Assembly (NCBI RefSeq): GCF_003344765.1
Contig: NZ_QPMH01000025.1
Location: 1 to 46,978, forward strand
Length of the DNA: 46,978 nucleotides
Source: Ferruginivarius sediminum
GTDB taxonomy: Bacteria; Pseudomonadota; Alphaproteobacteria; Kiloniellales; Rhodovibrionaceae
Reading direction: 5' to 3'
The first letter of the stretch is position 1, and each line of letters opens with the position of its first letter. Under the pieces are notes generated by a model. That model had not been told where the DNA came from. It did no database searches and saw only the letters and a program-made list of their open reading frames with translations. The translations under genes and the position numbers were made by a program. Below, piece by piece: positions 23,423 to 32,225 of the stretch.

Positions 23423-23944
23423 ATGAACGACATCAATCCATACGGCGGCGGCGAACCGCCGGTCTATAAGCCCTTCCCCGTCTCCTGGGAAGAACTCCAC
23501 CGCTATTCCAAGGCGCTGGCCTGGCGGCTGATCGAGCGTGGGCCCTGGTCGGGCCTGATCGCCATCACCCGCGGCGGCATGGTGCCGGCCGCGATCATCG
23601 CGCGCGAACTGGATCTGCGCGTCATCGATACGCTGTGCGTCGCCAGCTACGAGGAGATGGCGCAGGGCGAGTTGCAGATCCTGAAGGACGTAAAGCAGGA
23701 CGTCGGCGATGGCGAGCGCTGGCTGATCGTCGACGACCTCGTGGACACGGGAAAAACCGCAAGGGCGGTGCGTGACCGCCTGCCCAAGGCGCACTTCGCC
23801 ACGGTCTACGCCAAGCCCGCCGGACGGCCGCTGGTCGACACCTTCGTCACCGAGGTCAGCCAGGACACCTGGATCCTGTTCCCCTGGGACACCGAGCCGC
23901 AGGCCGTCGCCCCTATCGCGAAGGCCGCCACGCGCCCGCGCTGA
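23423..23944 (+). CDS. gpt: Xanthine phosphoribosyltransferase
   Basis: A 173-residue type I phosphoribosyltransferase of the XGPRT group, salvaging xanthine and guanine to XMP and GMP using PRPP. Motifs: ITRGGMVPAAIIAREL, the PRPP-binding loop LIVDDLVDTGKTARAVR, and the C-terminal WILFPWDTEPQ typical of Gpt. The length is normal (E. coli Gpt is 152). Monocistronic, convergent with the FAH-family gene. Confidence 0.93.
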   Translation: MNDINPYGGGEPPVYKPFPVSWEELHRYSKALAWRLIERGPWSGLIAITRGGMVPAAIIARELDLRVIDTLCVASYEEMAQGELQILKDVKQDVGDGERWLIVDDLVDTGKTARAVRDRLPKAHFATVYAKPAGRPLVDTFVTEVSQDTWILFPWDTEPQAVAPIAKAATRPR

Positions 23945-23963
23945 CGAGCAGCAGGGCCGCGCC

Positions 23964-24833
23964 CTAACCCGCCACGTGCTCGTCGATGATCGGGTTGCTG
24001 AGCGTGCCGATACCCTCGATGGTGACGCTGACGACGTCGCCGGCCTTCATCCAGAGCTGCGGCTCGCGCGCCATCCCCACGCCCGGCGGCGTTCCGGTGA
24101 CGATGATCGTGCCCGGCTGCAGGGTCATGACCTCGCTGGCCGTCGCGATCAGCGTCGGGATGTCGAAGATCAGGTCGTCGGTGCGCCCGTCCTGCACCAC
24201 CTCTCCATTCAGGCGGGTCTGGATCGACAGCCCCGACGCGGCCGCCGGAAGCTCGTCCGAGGTTACGATTTCCGGGCCGAAGCCGCCGGTGGCGTCGAAG
24301 TTCTTGCCCAGCGTCCACTGCCGGCCCTTCTTCTGGAAATCGCGCAGCGACCCGTCGTTGAAGATCGAGTAGCCGACGACGTGCTCCAGCGCCCGCTCCT
24401 TCGGGATGTGCCGGCCCTCGCGGCCGATCACGGCCACAAGCTCGCCCTCATAGTCGAACTGCTCGCTGGCGCGCGGACACACCATCGCCTCGCCGTCCCC
24501 GACGAGGGTGGAGGGAAAGCGGGTGAAAAAGATCGGGTCGGTCGGCAGCCTGCTGCCGGTTTCCTGGGCGTGTGCCATGTAGTTCAGGCCGACGCAAAGG
24601 ATCTTCGGCGGCGCCGGGATCGGCGGCAGCAGGTGCAGGCCGTCGCGCGGCACCGTCTGCTCTTCCGGCACGTTAGCGGCCAGCCCGCGCAGCCGCTCCA
24701 GCCCGCCTTCCGCGAACACCGCCGCCCAATCGGCGGGCGTATCCGGATCCAGCGCGCCCAGGTCGATGACACGCTCGCCGCGGGCGATGCCAAGGGCCGG
24801 CCGCCCGGCCTTCTCGAATGTCAGAAGTCGCAT
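23964..24833 (-). CDS. Fumarylacetoacetate hydrolase-family protein
   Basis: A 289-residue FAH-superfamily enzyme. The metal-binding acidic residues are visible: Glu129 and Glu131 in FDYEGELVAVIG, and Asp160 in YSIFNDGSLRD. GLNYMAHAQETG and TGTPPGVGMAREP are also typical. Members include 2-hydroxyhepta-2,4-diene-1,7-dioate isomerases, acylpyruvases and oxaloacetate decarboxylases; which one cannot be decided. The start MRLLTFEKAG is chosen just 8 bases after the mmsA stop, with GAGGGGG as ribosome site, making a two-gene operon. Confidence 0.88.
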   Translation of the reverse strand: MRLLTFEKAGRPALGIARGERVIDLGALDPDTPADWAAVFAEGGLERLRGLAANVPEEQTVPRDGLHLLPPIPAPPKILCVGLNYMAHAQETGSRLPTDPIFFTRFPSTLVGDGEAMVCPRASEQFDYEGELVAVIGREGRHIPKERALEHVVGYSIFNDGSLRDFQKKGRQWTLGKNFDATGGFGPEIVTSDELPAAASGLSIQTRLNGEVVQDGRTDDLIFDIPTLIATASEVMTLQPGTIIVTGTPPGVGMAREPQLWMKAGDVVSVTIEGIGTLSNPIIDEHVAG

Positions 24834-24841
24834 GGTCCCCC

Positions 24842-26338
24842 TCAACCCATTGTCGGCATGGTGTATTCGGCCCCGGCGCGGATGCCCGTGGGCCAGCGCT
24901 GGGTGACCGTCTTCAATTTGGTGTAGAAGCGCACGCCTTCCATCCCGTGCATGGCGTGGTCGCCGAACAGCGAGCGCTTCCACCCGCCGAACGAATGGAA
25001 AGCCATCGGCACGGGGATCGGCACGTTGACGCCCACCATGCCCACTTGGATGTCCTGCGTGAACTGACGGGCGGCGTCGCCGTCGCGGGTGAAGATCGCG
25101 GTGCCGTTGCCGAACTCGTGGTCATTGATCATCCCCACGGCCTGATCGAAGTCGTCGGCGCGCACCACGGACAGTACCGGCCCGAAGATCTCTTCCTTGT
25201 AGATTCGCATGTCCGGCGTGACGCGGTCGAACAGGCAGCCGCCCATGAAATGGCCGTTCTCATAGCCCTGGAGCTGAACGTCGCGGCCGTCCACAACCAA
25301 CTCGGCGCCCTCCTCGACCCCCAGGTCGACATAGCCCTTCACCCGCTCCAGATGCTCGCGGGTCACCAGCGGGCCCATGTCCGCCTCCGGATCGTCATAC
25401 GGTCCGATCCGGAGATTACCTACCTTGGGTGCCAGACGGTCGACCAGCCTGTCACCGGCGTCCCCGACGGCAACGGCGACGGAGACCGCCATGCAGCGCT
25501 CCCCGGCGGAGCCGTAAGCCGCGCCCATGAGCGCGTCGGTTGCCTGGTCGAAATCGGCGTCCGGCATCACCACCATGTGGTTCTTCGCACCGCCCAGGGC
25601 CTGCACCCGCTTATTGTGGGCGCAGCCCGTGTGGTAGATTTGCTCGGCAATCGGCGTGGAGCCCACGAACGACACGGCCTGCACATCAGGATGCGTCAGC
25701 AGGACGTCCACGACCTCCTTGTCGCCGTTGACGACGTTCAGCACCCCCTCGGGCGCGCCGGCCTTGCGCAGCAGCTCGGCCAGCAGCAGCGGCGTGGAGG
25801 GGTCCTTTTCCGACGGCTTCAGGATGAAGGCGTTGCCGCAGGCAATCGCCACCGGGAACATCCACATCGGCACCATCGCCGGGAAATTGAACGGCGTGAT
25901 GCCGGCGACGACGCCCAGCGGCTGGCGCATCGAGAAGCTGTCCACGCCGGTGCCGACCTGGGGGCTGGTCTCCCCCTTCATCAGATGCGGGATGCCGCAG
26001 GCGAATTCCACCACCTCGATGCCGCGCGTCACCTCGCCCTTGGCATCGCTCAGCACCTTGCCGTGCTCGCTGGAGATCAGGCGGGCCAACTCGTCCCGGT
26101 TGCGCTCCAGCAGTTCCTTGTACTTGAACATCACCCGCGCGCGGGCCAGCGGCGCCTTTGCCGCCCAGGCCGGAAAGGCCGCCTTGGCGGAGGCGATGGC
26201 GCGCTCCGTCAGCGCCTTGTCGGCGAAGGACACCGTGGCCGCCACCTCGCCAGTGGCCGGGTTGTAGACCTTGCCGGAACGGCCACCGGGGTCCGCGATG
26301 CGTTGACCGTCGATGAAATGTGTCAGTGTTGCGGTCAT
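24842..26338 (-). CDS. mmsA: CoA-acylating methylmalonate-semialdehyde dehydrogenase
   Basis: A 498-residue aldehyde dehydrogenase of the MmsA/IolA type, oxidising methylmalonate (or malonate) semialdehyde with NAD and CoA to propionyl- or acetyl-CoA. Diagnostic segments: ITPFNFPAMVPMWMFPVAIACGN, LKPSEKDPSTP, and the catalytic Cys282 in GERCMA. The MmsA-type C-terminus FYTKLKTVTQRWP is present. Valine and myo-inositol degradation both end here; no other valine or iol genes are adjacent. Paired with a downstream FAH-family gene. Confidence 0.94.
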   Translation of the reverse strand: MTATLTHFIDGQRIADPGGRSGKVYNPATGEVAATVSFADKALTERAIASAKAAFPAWAAKAPLARARVMFKYKELLERNRDELARLISSEHGKVLSDAKGEVTRGIEVVEFACGIPHLMKGETSPQVGTGVDSFSMRQPLGVVAGITPFNFPAMVPMWMFPVAIACGNAFILKPSEKDPSTPLLLAELLRKAGAPEGVLNVVNGDKEVVDVLLTHPDVQAVSFVGSTPIAEQIYHTGCAHNKRVQALGGAKNHMVVMPDADFDQATDALMGAAYGSAGERCMAVSVAVAVGDAGDRLVDRLAPKVGNLRIGPYDDPEADMGPLVTREHLERVKGYVDLGVEEGAELVVDGRDVQLQGYENGHFMGGCLFDRVTPDMRIYKEEIFGPVLSVVRADDFDQAVGMINDHEFGNGTAIFTRDGDAARQFTQDIQVGMVGVNVPIPVPMAFHSFGGWKRSLFGDHAMHGMEGVRFYTKLKTVTQRWPTGIRAGAEYTMPTMG

Positions 26339-26477
26339 GGTGCCTGTCCTTTCCGTCCTTGCTGCCGGCCTTTCCTACAGCGGTCGGCAATTGTAGCTTT
26401 CCGGTCAACACAGCTATCACAGCCGGCGGCGGACGCGAAGCTTGCGAAACGCGGCGCATGTGCCTCCATATAGGGCC

Positions 26478-27269
26478 ATGAGCACGCACCTCCCCAGCCT
26501 CTTCATCTCGCACGGGCCGCCGACCATGGTCGTCGACGACCTTGCGGCCAACCGGCGCCTGAAGGAGATCGCCGAGGAACTTCCAAGGCCGGAAGCGATC
26601 CTGTGCATCTCCGCCCATTGGATCGAGCAGGCGCCCAACCTCACCGCTGCCGCGGAGCCGGAGACCATCCATGACTATATGGGCTTCCCGGCCGAGCTGT
26701 ATCGCCTGAGCTATCCCGCGCCCGGTGCGCCCGGATTGGCGCAGCGCGCCGCGGAATGCTTGCGGGCGACGGGTATCCCCGCACGTCTCGACGAAGTGCG
26801 CGGGCGCGACCATGGCGCGTGGCAGACGGCGATGCTGATGTATCCCGAGGCCGACGTGCCGCTGATCCAGCTTTCGCTGGGTGGCGACCTGGACCCGCGC
26901 CGGCACTACGACATCGGCCGCGCACTCGCTCCGCTATCCGGTGAGGGCATCCTGGTCATGGCAACCGGTACGGCGGTCCACAATCTCCGCGCCTGGCGGC
27001 AGCACCGGCACGAAACGCCTGCCTGGGCACGAGCATTCGACGACTGGCTGGCGGCCACCATAGAGGCGGGCGACCTGGATGCCCTGCTGGACTGGCGGGA
27101 CGAAGCCCCCGAATCCCGGATGGCGCATCCCAGCGAGGAGCATTTCACGCCACTGTTCGTGGCAGCCGGTGCAGGTGGATTCGGTGCCGGAAATCCGGGA
27201 CGCGCGCTCCATCGCGGCTTCGAATACGGCAGTCTGTCGATGGCCAGCTTCGCATTCGACGCGGGTTAA
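26478..27269 (+). CDS. DODA-type extradiol aromatic ring-opening dioxygenase
   Basis: A 263-residue LigB-superfamily protein of the 4,5-DOPA dioxygenase (YgiD) group. Metal-binding histidines are His12 (FISHGPP) and His47 (ISAHW), with His112 (RGRDHGAW) and the His of EEHFTPLF conserved. YgiD-type enzymes open catechols extradiol with Zn or Fe. The start MSTHLPSL gives the typical N-terminus; the frame opens 12 codons earlier. Ribosome site weak. Divergent from mmsA. Confidence 0.9.
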   Translation: MSTHLPSLFISHGPPTMVVDDLAANRRLKEIAEELPRPEAILCISAHWIEQAPNLTAAAEPETIHDYMGFPAELYRLSYPAPGAPGLAQRAAECLRATGIPARLDEVRGRDHGAWQTAMLMYPEADVPLIQLSLGGDLDPRRHYDIGRALAPLSGEGILVMATGTAVHNLRAWRQHRHETPAWARAFDDWLAATIEAGDLDALLDWRDEAPESRMAHPSEEHFTPLFVAAGAGGFGAGNPGRALHRGFEYGSLSMASFAFDAG

Positions 27270-27544
27270 AGCCGAAAAAGCTCCACAATTGACCATTACG
27301 TTTTCGGTGCTGGGGCGCTAGTCTCGCCGTCATCCCACCCTGAACAGCGTGCCGGGGGATCCGCGATGCGACCTGTGGGCCGAGTCGGCGCGATTCGCCA
27401 CGCCGGAGAAAAGCTTGGGCACGCATTCGGGCTGGACGTCGCCGGGCCCGGACCGCTATTGACTGCCGACGAGGCGGGGCGGGTGGCGGCTGCGATCATG
27501 TGCAGGCCGACTCTCAACCACGAAGCGGTAAAGATCGAAAGACA
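27270..27544 (+). other. Intergenic region upstream of mreB
   Basis: About 275 bases. A 65-codon frame starting at 27366 runs into mreB in another frame and has no recognisable features. It may be the mreB leader; no clear promoter was identified. Confidence 0.3.
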
Positions 27545-28579
27545 ATGGCATTCGACTTCCTGAACGCCCGCGCCGGCGATCTTGCGATCGATCTGGGCAC
27601 CGCCAACACGCTTGTCTATGCCAAGGGCAAGGGCATCGTCGTCAACGAACCCTCGGTCGTCGCCATCGCCATGAAGGCGGGCCGCCCGCAGGTACTGGCC
27701 GTCGGCGAGGAAGCCCGCCAGATGCTGGGCAAGACGCCGGAGTCGATCCGCGCCATCCGCCCGATGCGCAAGGGCGTGATCGGCGACTTCGAGGCGGCGC
27801 AGGCGATGATCTCCTACTTCATCCGGCAGGCCGCGCGGCGCCGCGGCTTCCGCCGTCCGCGCGTGGTGATCTCCACGCCGCAGGGCGCCACCCCGGTCGA
27901 GCGGCGCGCCATCCGCGAGGCCGCCGAGGGTGCGGGCGCGGGCCACGTGTTCCTTATCGAAGAGCCGATGGCCGCCGCCATCGGCGCCGACCTGCCGGTC
28001 ACCAGCCCGCGCGGCTCGATGGTGGTGGACCTGGGCGGCGGCACGACGGAGGTCGCGGTGATCTCCCTTGGCGGCATCGTCAACGCCGTTTCGGTGCCGG
28101 TCGGCGGCGACGACTTCGACGAGGGCATTCACGCCTATGTCCGCCGGGTCCACAACGTGGCCATCGGCGAATCCACGGCCGAGCGCATCAAGCGCGAGGT
28201 CGGCGCCGCGCTTATCCCCGATGAAGGCGAAGGCGAGGTCGTCCAGGTCAGCGGCCGGGATCTCGTCAGCGGCGTGCCCAAGGCGATCTCCGTCAGCGAG
28301 GCCGAAATCGCCGAGAGCTTGACCGAAGCGGTCTTCGCCATCGTCGAAGGGATCAAGAGCGCACTGGAACGTACGGCACCGGAGCTTGCCGCGGACATCG
28401 TGGACACCGGCCTGGTCCTGACCGGCGGCGGCGCCCTGTTGCGTCGCCTGCCCGACGCCGTCCGTCACGCTACCGGCCTGCCGGTGTCGGTCGCGGAGGA
28501 CCCGCTGACGTGCGGCGTACGCGGCGCGGGCAAGGCACTTTCCGAGCTCAAGACTCTGCAAAGTATTCTGAACGACTGA
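27545..28579 (+). CDS. mreB: MreB-family actin-like protein
   Basis: A 344-residue bacterial actin. Nucleotide-binding motifs: AIDLGTANTLVY (phosphate 1), MVVDLGGGTTEVAVISLGGI (phosphate 2) and LTGGGALLRRLPDAV (adenosine), plus IEEPMAAAIGADLP. MreB polymers guide lateral wall synthesis. Unusually it is not followed by mreC, mreD, pbp2 or rodA; instead an inositol-lipid operon follows 115 bases later. It may be the species' main MreB at a relocated site or a second paralogue. The start MAFDFLNARAGD follows a weak ribosome site. Confidence 0.92.
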   Translation: MAFDFLNARAGDLAIDLGTANTLVYAKGKGIVVNEPSVVAIAMKAGRPQVLAVGEEARQMLGKTPESIRAIRPMRKGVIGDFEAAQAMISYFIRQAARRRGFRRPRVVISTPQGATPVERRAIREAAEGAGAGHVFLIEEPMAAAIGADLPVTSPRGSMVVDLGGGTTEVAVISLGGIVNAVSVPVGGDDFDEGIHAYVRRVHNVAIGESTAERIKREVGAALIPDEGEGEVVQVSGRDLVSGVPKAISVSEAEIAESLTEAVFAIVEGIKSALERTAPELAADIVDTGLVLTGGGALLRRLPDAVRHATGLPVSVAEDPLTCGVRGAGKALSELKTLQSILND

Positions 28580-28610
28580 TTGCACGAACTCCCTGGTCTC
28601 AGGGGCTGAC

Positions 28611-28639
28611 TTGTTCAGCTTGTCGCAAGTCCGTATGTT
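28611..28639 (+). promoter_or_regulatory. Predicted promoter of the inositol operon
   Basis: TTGTTC (28611-28616), 17 bases, TATGTT (28634-28639). This places the start site near 28646, about 50 bases before the synthase ATG. It would give the operon its own promoter separate from mreB. Confidence 0.5.
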
Positions 28640-28694
28640 AAACGCAGGATGAAGGCTGCCGACGTCACAACAGGGGTGTCGCGGAGCACAGCAT

Positions 28695-29822
28695 ATGCGC
28701 AACATACGGGTGGCGATTGCCGGCGTCGGCAACTGCGCAAACGCCCTGGTTCAGGGCATCCACGCCTATCGCGGCGCCAGCGACCGCGAACTGGCGGGCC
28801 TGATGCATCCCGATATCGGCGGCTACCGCCCGGCGGACCTTGATGTCGTGGCGGCCTTCGACGTCGACAGGCGGAAGGTGGGACGCCCCCTGGAGGAGGC
28901 GATCTTCGCCAAGCCGAATTGCGCGCGCACCTTCGCCGCGGACATCCCGGAAAGCGGCGTCGAGGTCCGGATGGGACCGATCCTCGACGGCATCGCACGG
29001 CATATGGACGAGTACCCCGACGACCAGGCGTTCCGCGCCGCCGACGCCGAGCCGGTCGATATCACCGATATCCTGCGCGAATCCGACGCCGAAGTCCTAT
29101 TGTGCTATCTGCCCGTCGGCGCGGAACGGGCGGTGCGGCACTACGCCGAGGCGTGCCTGAAGGCAGGTGTCGCGCTGGTCAACTGCCAGCCGGTGTTCAT
29201 CGCGTCGGACCCGTTCTGGGCGAAGCGGTTCGCCGAGGCCGGGCTGCCCATCGTCGGCGACGATATCAAAAGCCAGCTTGGCGCGACCATCGTCCACCGC
29301 GCGCTGACGCGGCTGTTCGCGGACCGCGGCGTGCGCCTGGATCGCACCTATCAGCTCAACACCGGCGGCAATACGGATTTCCTGAACATGCTGGAGAAGG
29401 AGCGGCTGTCCTCCAAGCGCCGCTCCAAGACCGAGTCGGTGCAATCGCAGCTCGACGAGCCGCTGCCGGAGAAGGACATCCACGTCGGCCCATCCGACTA
29501 TGTCGCCTGGCAAGGCGACAACAAGGTCTGCTTCATCCGCATGGAGGGCCGTGGCTTCGGCGATGCGCCGGTGGACCTGGAACTGCGCTTGTCGGTGCAG
29601 GATTCCCCGAACAGCGCCGGCGTGGTCATCGACGCGGTCAGGTGTGTGAAGCTGGCCCTGGAACAGGGCGTTGCCGGGCCGCTGGAGGCTGTCTCGGCCT
29701 ATTATATGAAACACCCGCCCGTGCAGATGCGCGACAGCGAGGCCCGCGAGCGGACCGACGTTTTCATCCGGGAGGCAAGCGAGGCCGCCATCGCCCGGCG
29801 GAGAGCCCTGGCCGGGGAATGA
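28695..29822 (+). CDS. ino1: myo-Inositol-1-phosphate (inositol-3-phosphate) synthase
   Basis: A 375-residue NAD-dependent enzyme converting glucose-6-phosphate to 1L-myo-inositol-1-phosphate, the only de novo route to inositol. The NAD-binding loop GVGNCANAL is at residues 10-18, and the core motif is TYQLNTGGNTDFLNML. The Lys-rich active-site segment (LSSKRRSKTESVQSQL) and DNKVCFIRMEG are typical of the actinobacterial/archaeal-size form rather than the 530-residue eukaryotic one. The stop overlaps the next gene's ATG (ATGA). First gene of a four-gene coupled operon. Confidence 0.92.
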   Translation: MRNIRVAIAGVGNCANALVQGIHAYRGASDRELAGLMHPDIGGYRPADLDVVAAFDVDRRKVGRPLEEAIFAKPNCARTFAADIPESGVEVRMGPILDGIARHMDEYPDDQAFRAADAEPVDITDILRESDAEVLLCYLPVGAERAVRHYAEACLKAGVALVNCQPVFIASDPFWAKRFAEAGLPIVGDDIKSQLGATIVHRALTRLFADRGVRLDRTYQLNTGGNTDFLNMLEKERLSSKRRSKTESVQSQLDEPLPEKDIHVGPSDYVAWQGDNKVCFIRMEGRGFGDAPVDLELRLSVQDSPNSAGVVIDAVRCVKLALEQGVAGPLEAVSAYYMKHPPVQMRDSEARERTDVFIREASEAAIARRRALAGE

Positions 29823-30439
29823 GCCAGCGCGCGCACGAAGCAGGGTGGATCGAACGGACCCGCGCGGCGGGCAAGGCATGGCTGGAAGCCGCGGCGCGCC
29901 CTCTCGCCCGCATTCTACTCCGCCTCAACGTCTCGCCGAACGTCGTCACCCTGCTCGCCCTGGCGCTCAGCATCGTTGCGGCGTGGCTGATCGTGGCTGG
30001 ACAACCTGTTGCCGGTGCTCTCGTCTTCCTGGCGGCTGGCGCGCTCGACCTCCTGGACGGCACGCTGGCGCGGCTGGGACGCCTGGATTCGCGTGTCGGT
30101 GCCTTCCTCGATTCGACACTCGACCGCGTTTCCGAAGGCGTGGTCTTCACCGCCCTGGCGGCTGTCTTCGCCAGCAACAGCCAGCCGGTGGAGACGGCGC
30201 TCACCATGCTGGCCTTACTGGCAAGCGTGCTGGTGAGCTACGCCCGCGCACGGGCCGAGGCGCTGGGCGCGGCCTGCGCGGTCGGCCTGGCCACGCGCGG
30301 CGAACGGGTGGTCCTGCTGGTGCTGGGCCTCGTGACCGGCCTGGTCGTCGAGGCGCTTGCGCTCATCCTGGTGTTGAGCGCCATCACGGTGGTACAGCGC
30401 ATCCGCCACACTGCGCGCGAGCTGGCCGCCCGCGAATGA
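29819..30439 (+). CDS. CDP-alcohol phosphatidyltransferase (candidate phosphatidylinositol-phosphate synthase)
   Basis: A 206-residue integral membrane enzyme with the full CDP-alcohol phosphotransferase signature: Asp77-x2-Asp80-Gly81-x2-Ala84-Arg85, Gly94, Asp98, Asp102. Five to six hydrophobic segments follow an amphipathic N-terminus (ARPLARILLRLNVSPNVVTLL). Such enzymes move a CDP-activated lipid or alcohol onto an alcohol. Its ATGA overlap with inositol-phosphate synthase strongly suggests inositol-1-phosphate as acceptor, as in mycobacterial PgsA1 or archaeal archaetidylinositol-phosphate synthase. Specificity is inferred from context. Confidence 0.85.
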   Translation: MSQRAHEAGWIERTRAAGKAWLEAAARPLARILLRLNVSPNVVTLLALALSIVAAWLIVAGQPVAGALVFLAAGALDLLDGTLARLGRLDSRVGAFLDSTLDRVSEGVVFTALAAVFASNSQPVETALTMLALLASVLVSYARARAEALGAACAVGLATRGERVVLLVLGLVTGLVVEALALILVLSAITVVQRIRHTARELAARE

Positions 30440-31344
30440 CAGGATCGCATATCCACGGACCCGGAGGCGCCGACGTTCTCGTGGTGGGTCACGTCACCCG
30501 GGACCGCATCGTGATCGACGACGCGCCGGCCAGGGAACAGCCCGGCGGCTCCGCCTTCTATGCCGCCTGTGTCCATGCCCGGCTGGGGCTGGCGACAGCC
30601 CTGCTGACGCGGATGTCCGGGCGGGACCGTGCCGACCTGCTCCGTCCGCTGGCGGAGCTGGGCGTGCGTCTTGCCGTCCGTTCGGCACAAGCCACGACGG
30701 CCTTCGAGAACATCTACCGGCATGGCGTGCGCAGTCAGAAGGCGACCCGCCTCGCTCCGCCCATTCAGCCCGTGGACTTCCAGGCGCTGAACGCGACGGC
30801 GATACAGCTTGGACCGCTGACGGCGGGAGACATTCCCCCGGCGACGGTTGCGGCGGCGCGGGCGCGCTGCCGGTGGCTGGCGCTGGACCTTCAAGGCCTG
30901 CTGCGCCGGGTGGCAAGCGGCCGCATCCGGCCCAGCCGCGCGCTGGATGCCTCCCTGCTGCGTCAGGCCGATATCGTGAAGGCCGACCGGCACGAGGCGC
31001 GGCTGGTCACCGGCCTTGCCGACCCGCGCGCCGCGGCGCGCCGCGTCGCCCTGTGGTGCCAGGGCGAGGGGATCGTCACCCTGGGACGGGACGGCGCGCT
31101 TGTTGCCGTGGGCGAACGCGTCTACGACATTCCCCGGGTAGATGCCGGGCCGACGGTCGACACCACCGGCTGTGGCGACAGCTTCGTGGCGGCCTATCTG
31201 GCACGGCGGCTCAGAGGGGATCCGCCGCCAGCGGCCGGCCGCTTCGCGACAGCCGTGGCCAGCCTGAAGGCAACGCGGCACGGCCCCTTCGACGCGGACG
31301 AGGCAAGCGTGCGGGAACTACTGCGGGACCAAGGCGGGAAATGA
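30436..31344 (+). CDS. PfkB-family sugar/inositol kinase
   Basis: A 302-residue ribokinase-like kinase. The N-terminal GG motif is EQPGGSAFYAACVHARLG. The C-terminal signature is DTTGCGDSFVAAYLARRL, with catalytic Asp248 and the anion hole 245-248. The substrate is unknown. Because it overlaps the preceding gene by ATGA in an inositol-phospholipid operon, an inositol or related polyol kinase is a reasonable guess; PfkB-type myo-inositol 3-kinases are known in archaea. Confidence 0.85.
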   Translation: MTGSHIHGPGGADVLVVGHVTRDRIVIDDAPAREQPGGSAFYAACVHARLGLATALLTRMSGRDRADLLRPLAELGVRLAVRSAQATTAFENIYRHGVRSQKATRLAPPIQPVDFQALNATAIQLGPLTAGDIPPATVAAARARCRWLALDLQGLLRRVASGRIRPSRALDASLLRQADIVKADRHEARLVTGLADPRAAARRVALWCQGEGIVTLGRDGALVAVGERVYDIPRVDAGPTVDTTGCGDSFVAAYLARRLRGDPPPAAGRFATAVASLKATRHGPFDADEASVRELLRDQGGK

Positions 31345-31709
31345 CCAACGAAACGGCGAAGATCGCGGAGTTGCTGCGCCCGGTCCTGCGGCAGGCCGCG
31401 CGCCAGGGACGCACCCTCACCTACCGCGACCTGGCCGCGCGGGCCGGCGTGCCGCCGCCGCACAGTATCCACAAGACGACGGAGGCCCTGGAAGACCTGG
31501 TGCGCGAGGACCATGCCGAGGGCCGCCCCCTTCTGGCCGCCGTGGCCGTCGGCAAGGCCGGCCAGCCCCGCCCCGGCTTCTTCCAGCTTCTGCGCCAGCT
31601 CGGCCGCTACGACGGTCCCGACAGCGGGCCGGAGGCGGGCCAGTGGCACGCCCGGGAACTGGACGCGGCGCTATCGTACTGGGGCGATGACGACGGGACT
31701 TGCCGATAG
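31341..31709 (+). CDS. Unknown 122-residue protein, possibly winged-helix
   Basis: The fourth gene of the inositol operon, starting in the ATGA overlap with the kinase gene. The segment LTYRDLAARAGVPPPHSIHKTTEALEDLVREDHAEGRPLL has the helix-turn-helix-like look of a small winged-helix fold. It is followed by AVAVGKAGQPRPGFFQLLRQLGRYDGP. There is no signal peptide or membrane segment. No family is recognised. The operon context suggests a link to inositol-lipid metabolism or its regulation, but nothing in the sequence proves it. Confidence 0.7.
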   Translation: MTNETAKIAELLRPVLRQAARQGRTLTYRDLAARAGVPPPHSIHKTTEALEDLVREDHAEGRPLLAAVAVGKAGQPRPGFFQLLRQLGRYDGPDSGPEAGQWHARELDAALSYWGDDDGTCR

Positions 31710-31774
31710 GTCCAATGGGCTGCCAGCATTCGCGGCCGCGACAAGCCACGCGAAACAAGGGGGAGGTCGAGAGC

Positions 31775-32152
31775 ATGGCCAGCAAGGTTCGCATCAGCAT
31801 CGGGGACGTGACGCTGGAAGCGGTCTGCCGCGATACGCCGACGGCCCGCGCCATCGTTGCTGCCTGCCCCATCGAGGCCAGCGCGAATACCTGGGGCGAA
31901 GAGGTCTATTTTACCGCCCCGGTCGACGTGCAGCGCGAGCCGGATGCCAAGGACGTGGTCGAGCCCGGCGAGATCGCTCTCTGGGTCGAGGGCGGCGCCA
32001 TCGCCATCGGCTTCGGCCGCACGCCGGCCTCGCGGGGCGACGAGATCCGCCTTGTCGCGCCAACCAACATCTGGGCCGACGCGGCAGGCGACGTGCGGGA
32101 ATTGAGCCGCGTTTCGGCCGGGGCGCCCGTGCGCGTGGAAGTCAGCGGATAA
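31775..32152 (+). CDS. Cyclophilin-like (TM1367-type) protein
   Basis: A 125-residue protein resembling the cyclophilin-like fold family typified by TM1367. Characteristic segments are DTPTARAIVAACPIEASANTWGEEVYF, VVEPGEIALWVEGGAIAIGFGRTPAS, and GDEIRLVAPTNIW. Members are not proven prolyl isomerases and their role is unclear. The start MASKVRIS follows GGGGAGG at normal spacing; the frame opens 25 codons earlier. It lies 65 bases after the inositol operon and could be its last gene or independent. Confidence 0.8.
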   Translation: MASKVRISIGDVTLEAVCRDTPTARAIVAACPIEASANTWGEEVYFTAPVDVQREPDAKDVVEPGEIALWVEGGAIAIGFGRTPASRGDEIRLVAPTNIWADAAGDVRELSRVSAGAPVRVEVSG

Positions 32153-32225
32153 ACGCCCGAAATACTTGTGGAATACGGGTGGCGGCTGACGGCGGCCCCG
32201 TTGCCCGGTTTGCGCACACTCATAT

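Noticed and set aside
27366..27563. 65-codon ORF overlapping the mreB start
   Set aside because: No ribosome site or conserved pattern; overlaps mreB in another frame.
27296..28732. 478-codon minus-strand frame opposite mreB
   Set aside because: Antisense to a clear MreB, with typical composition-driven residues.
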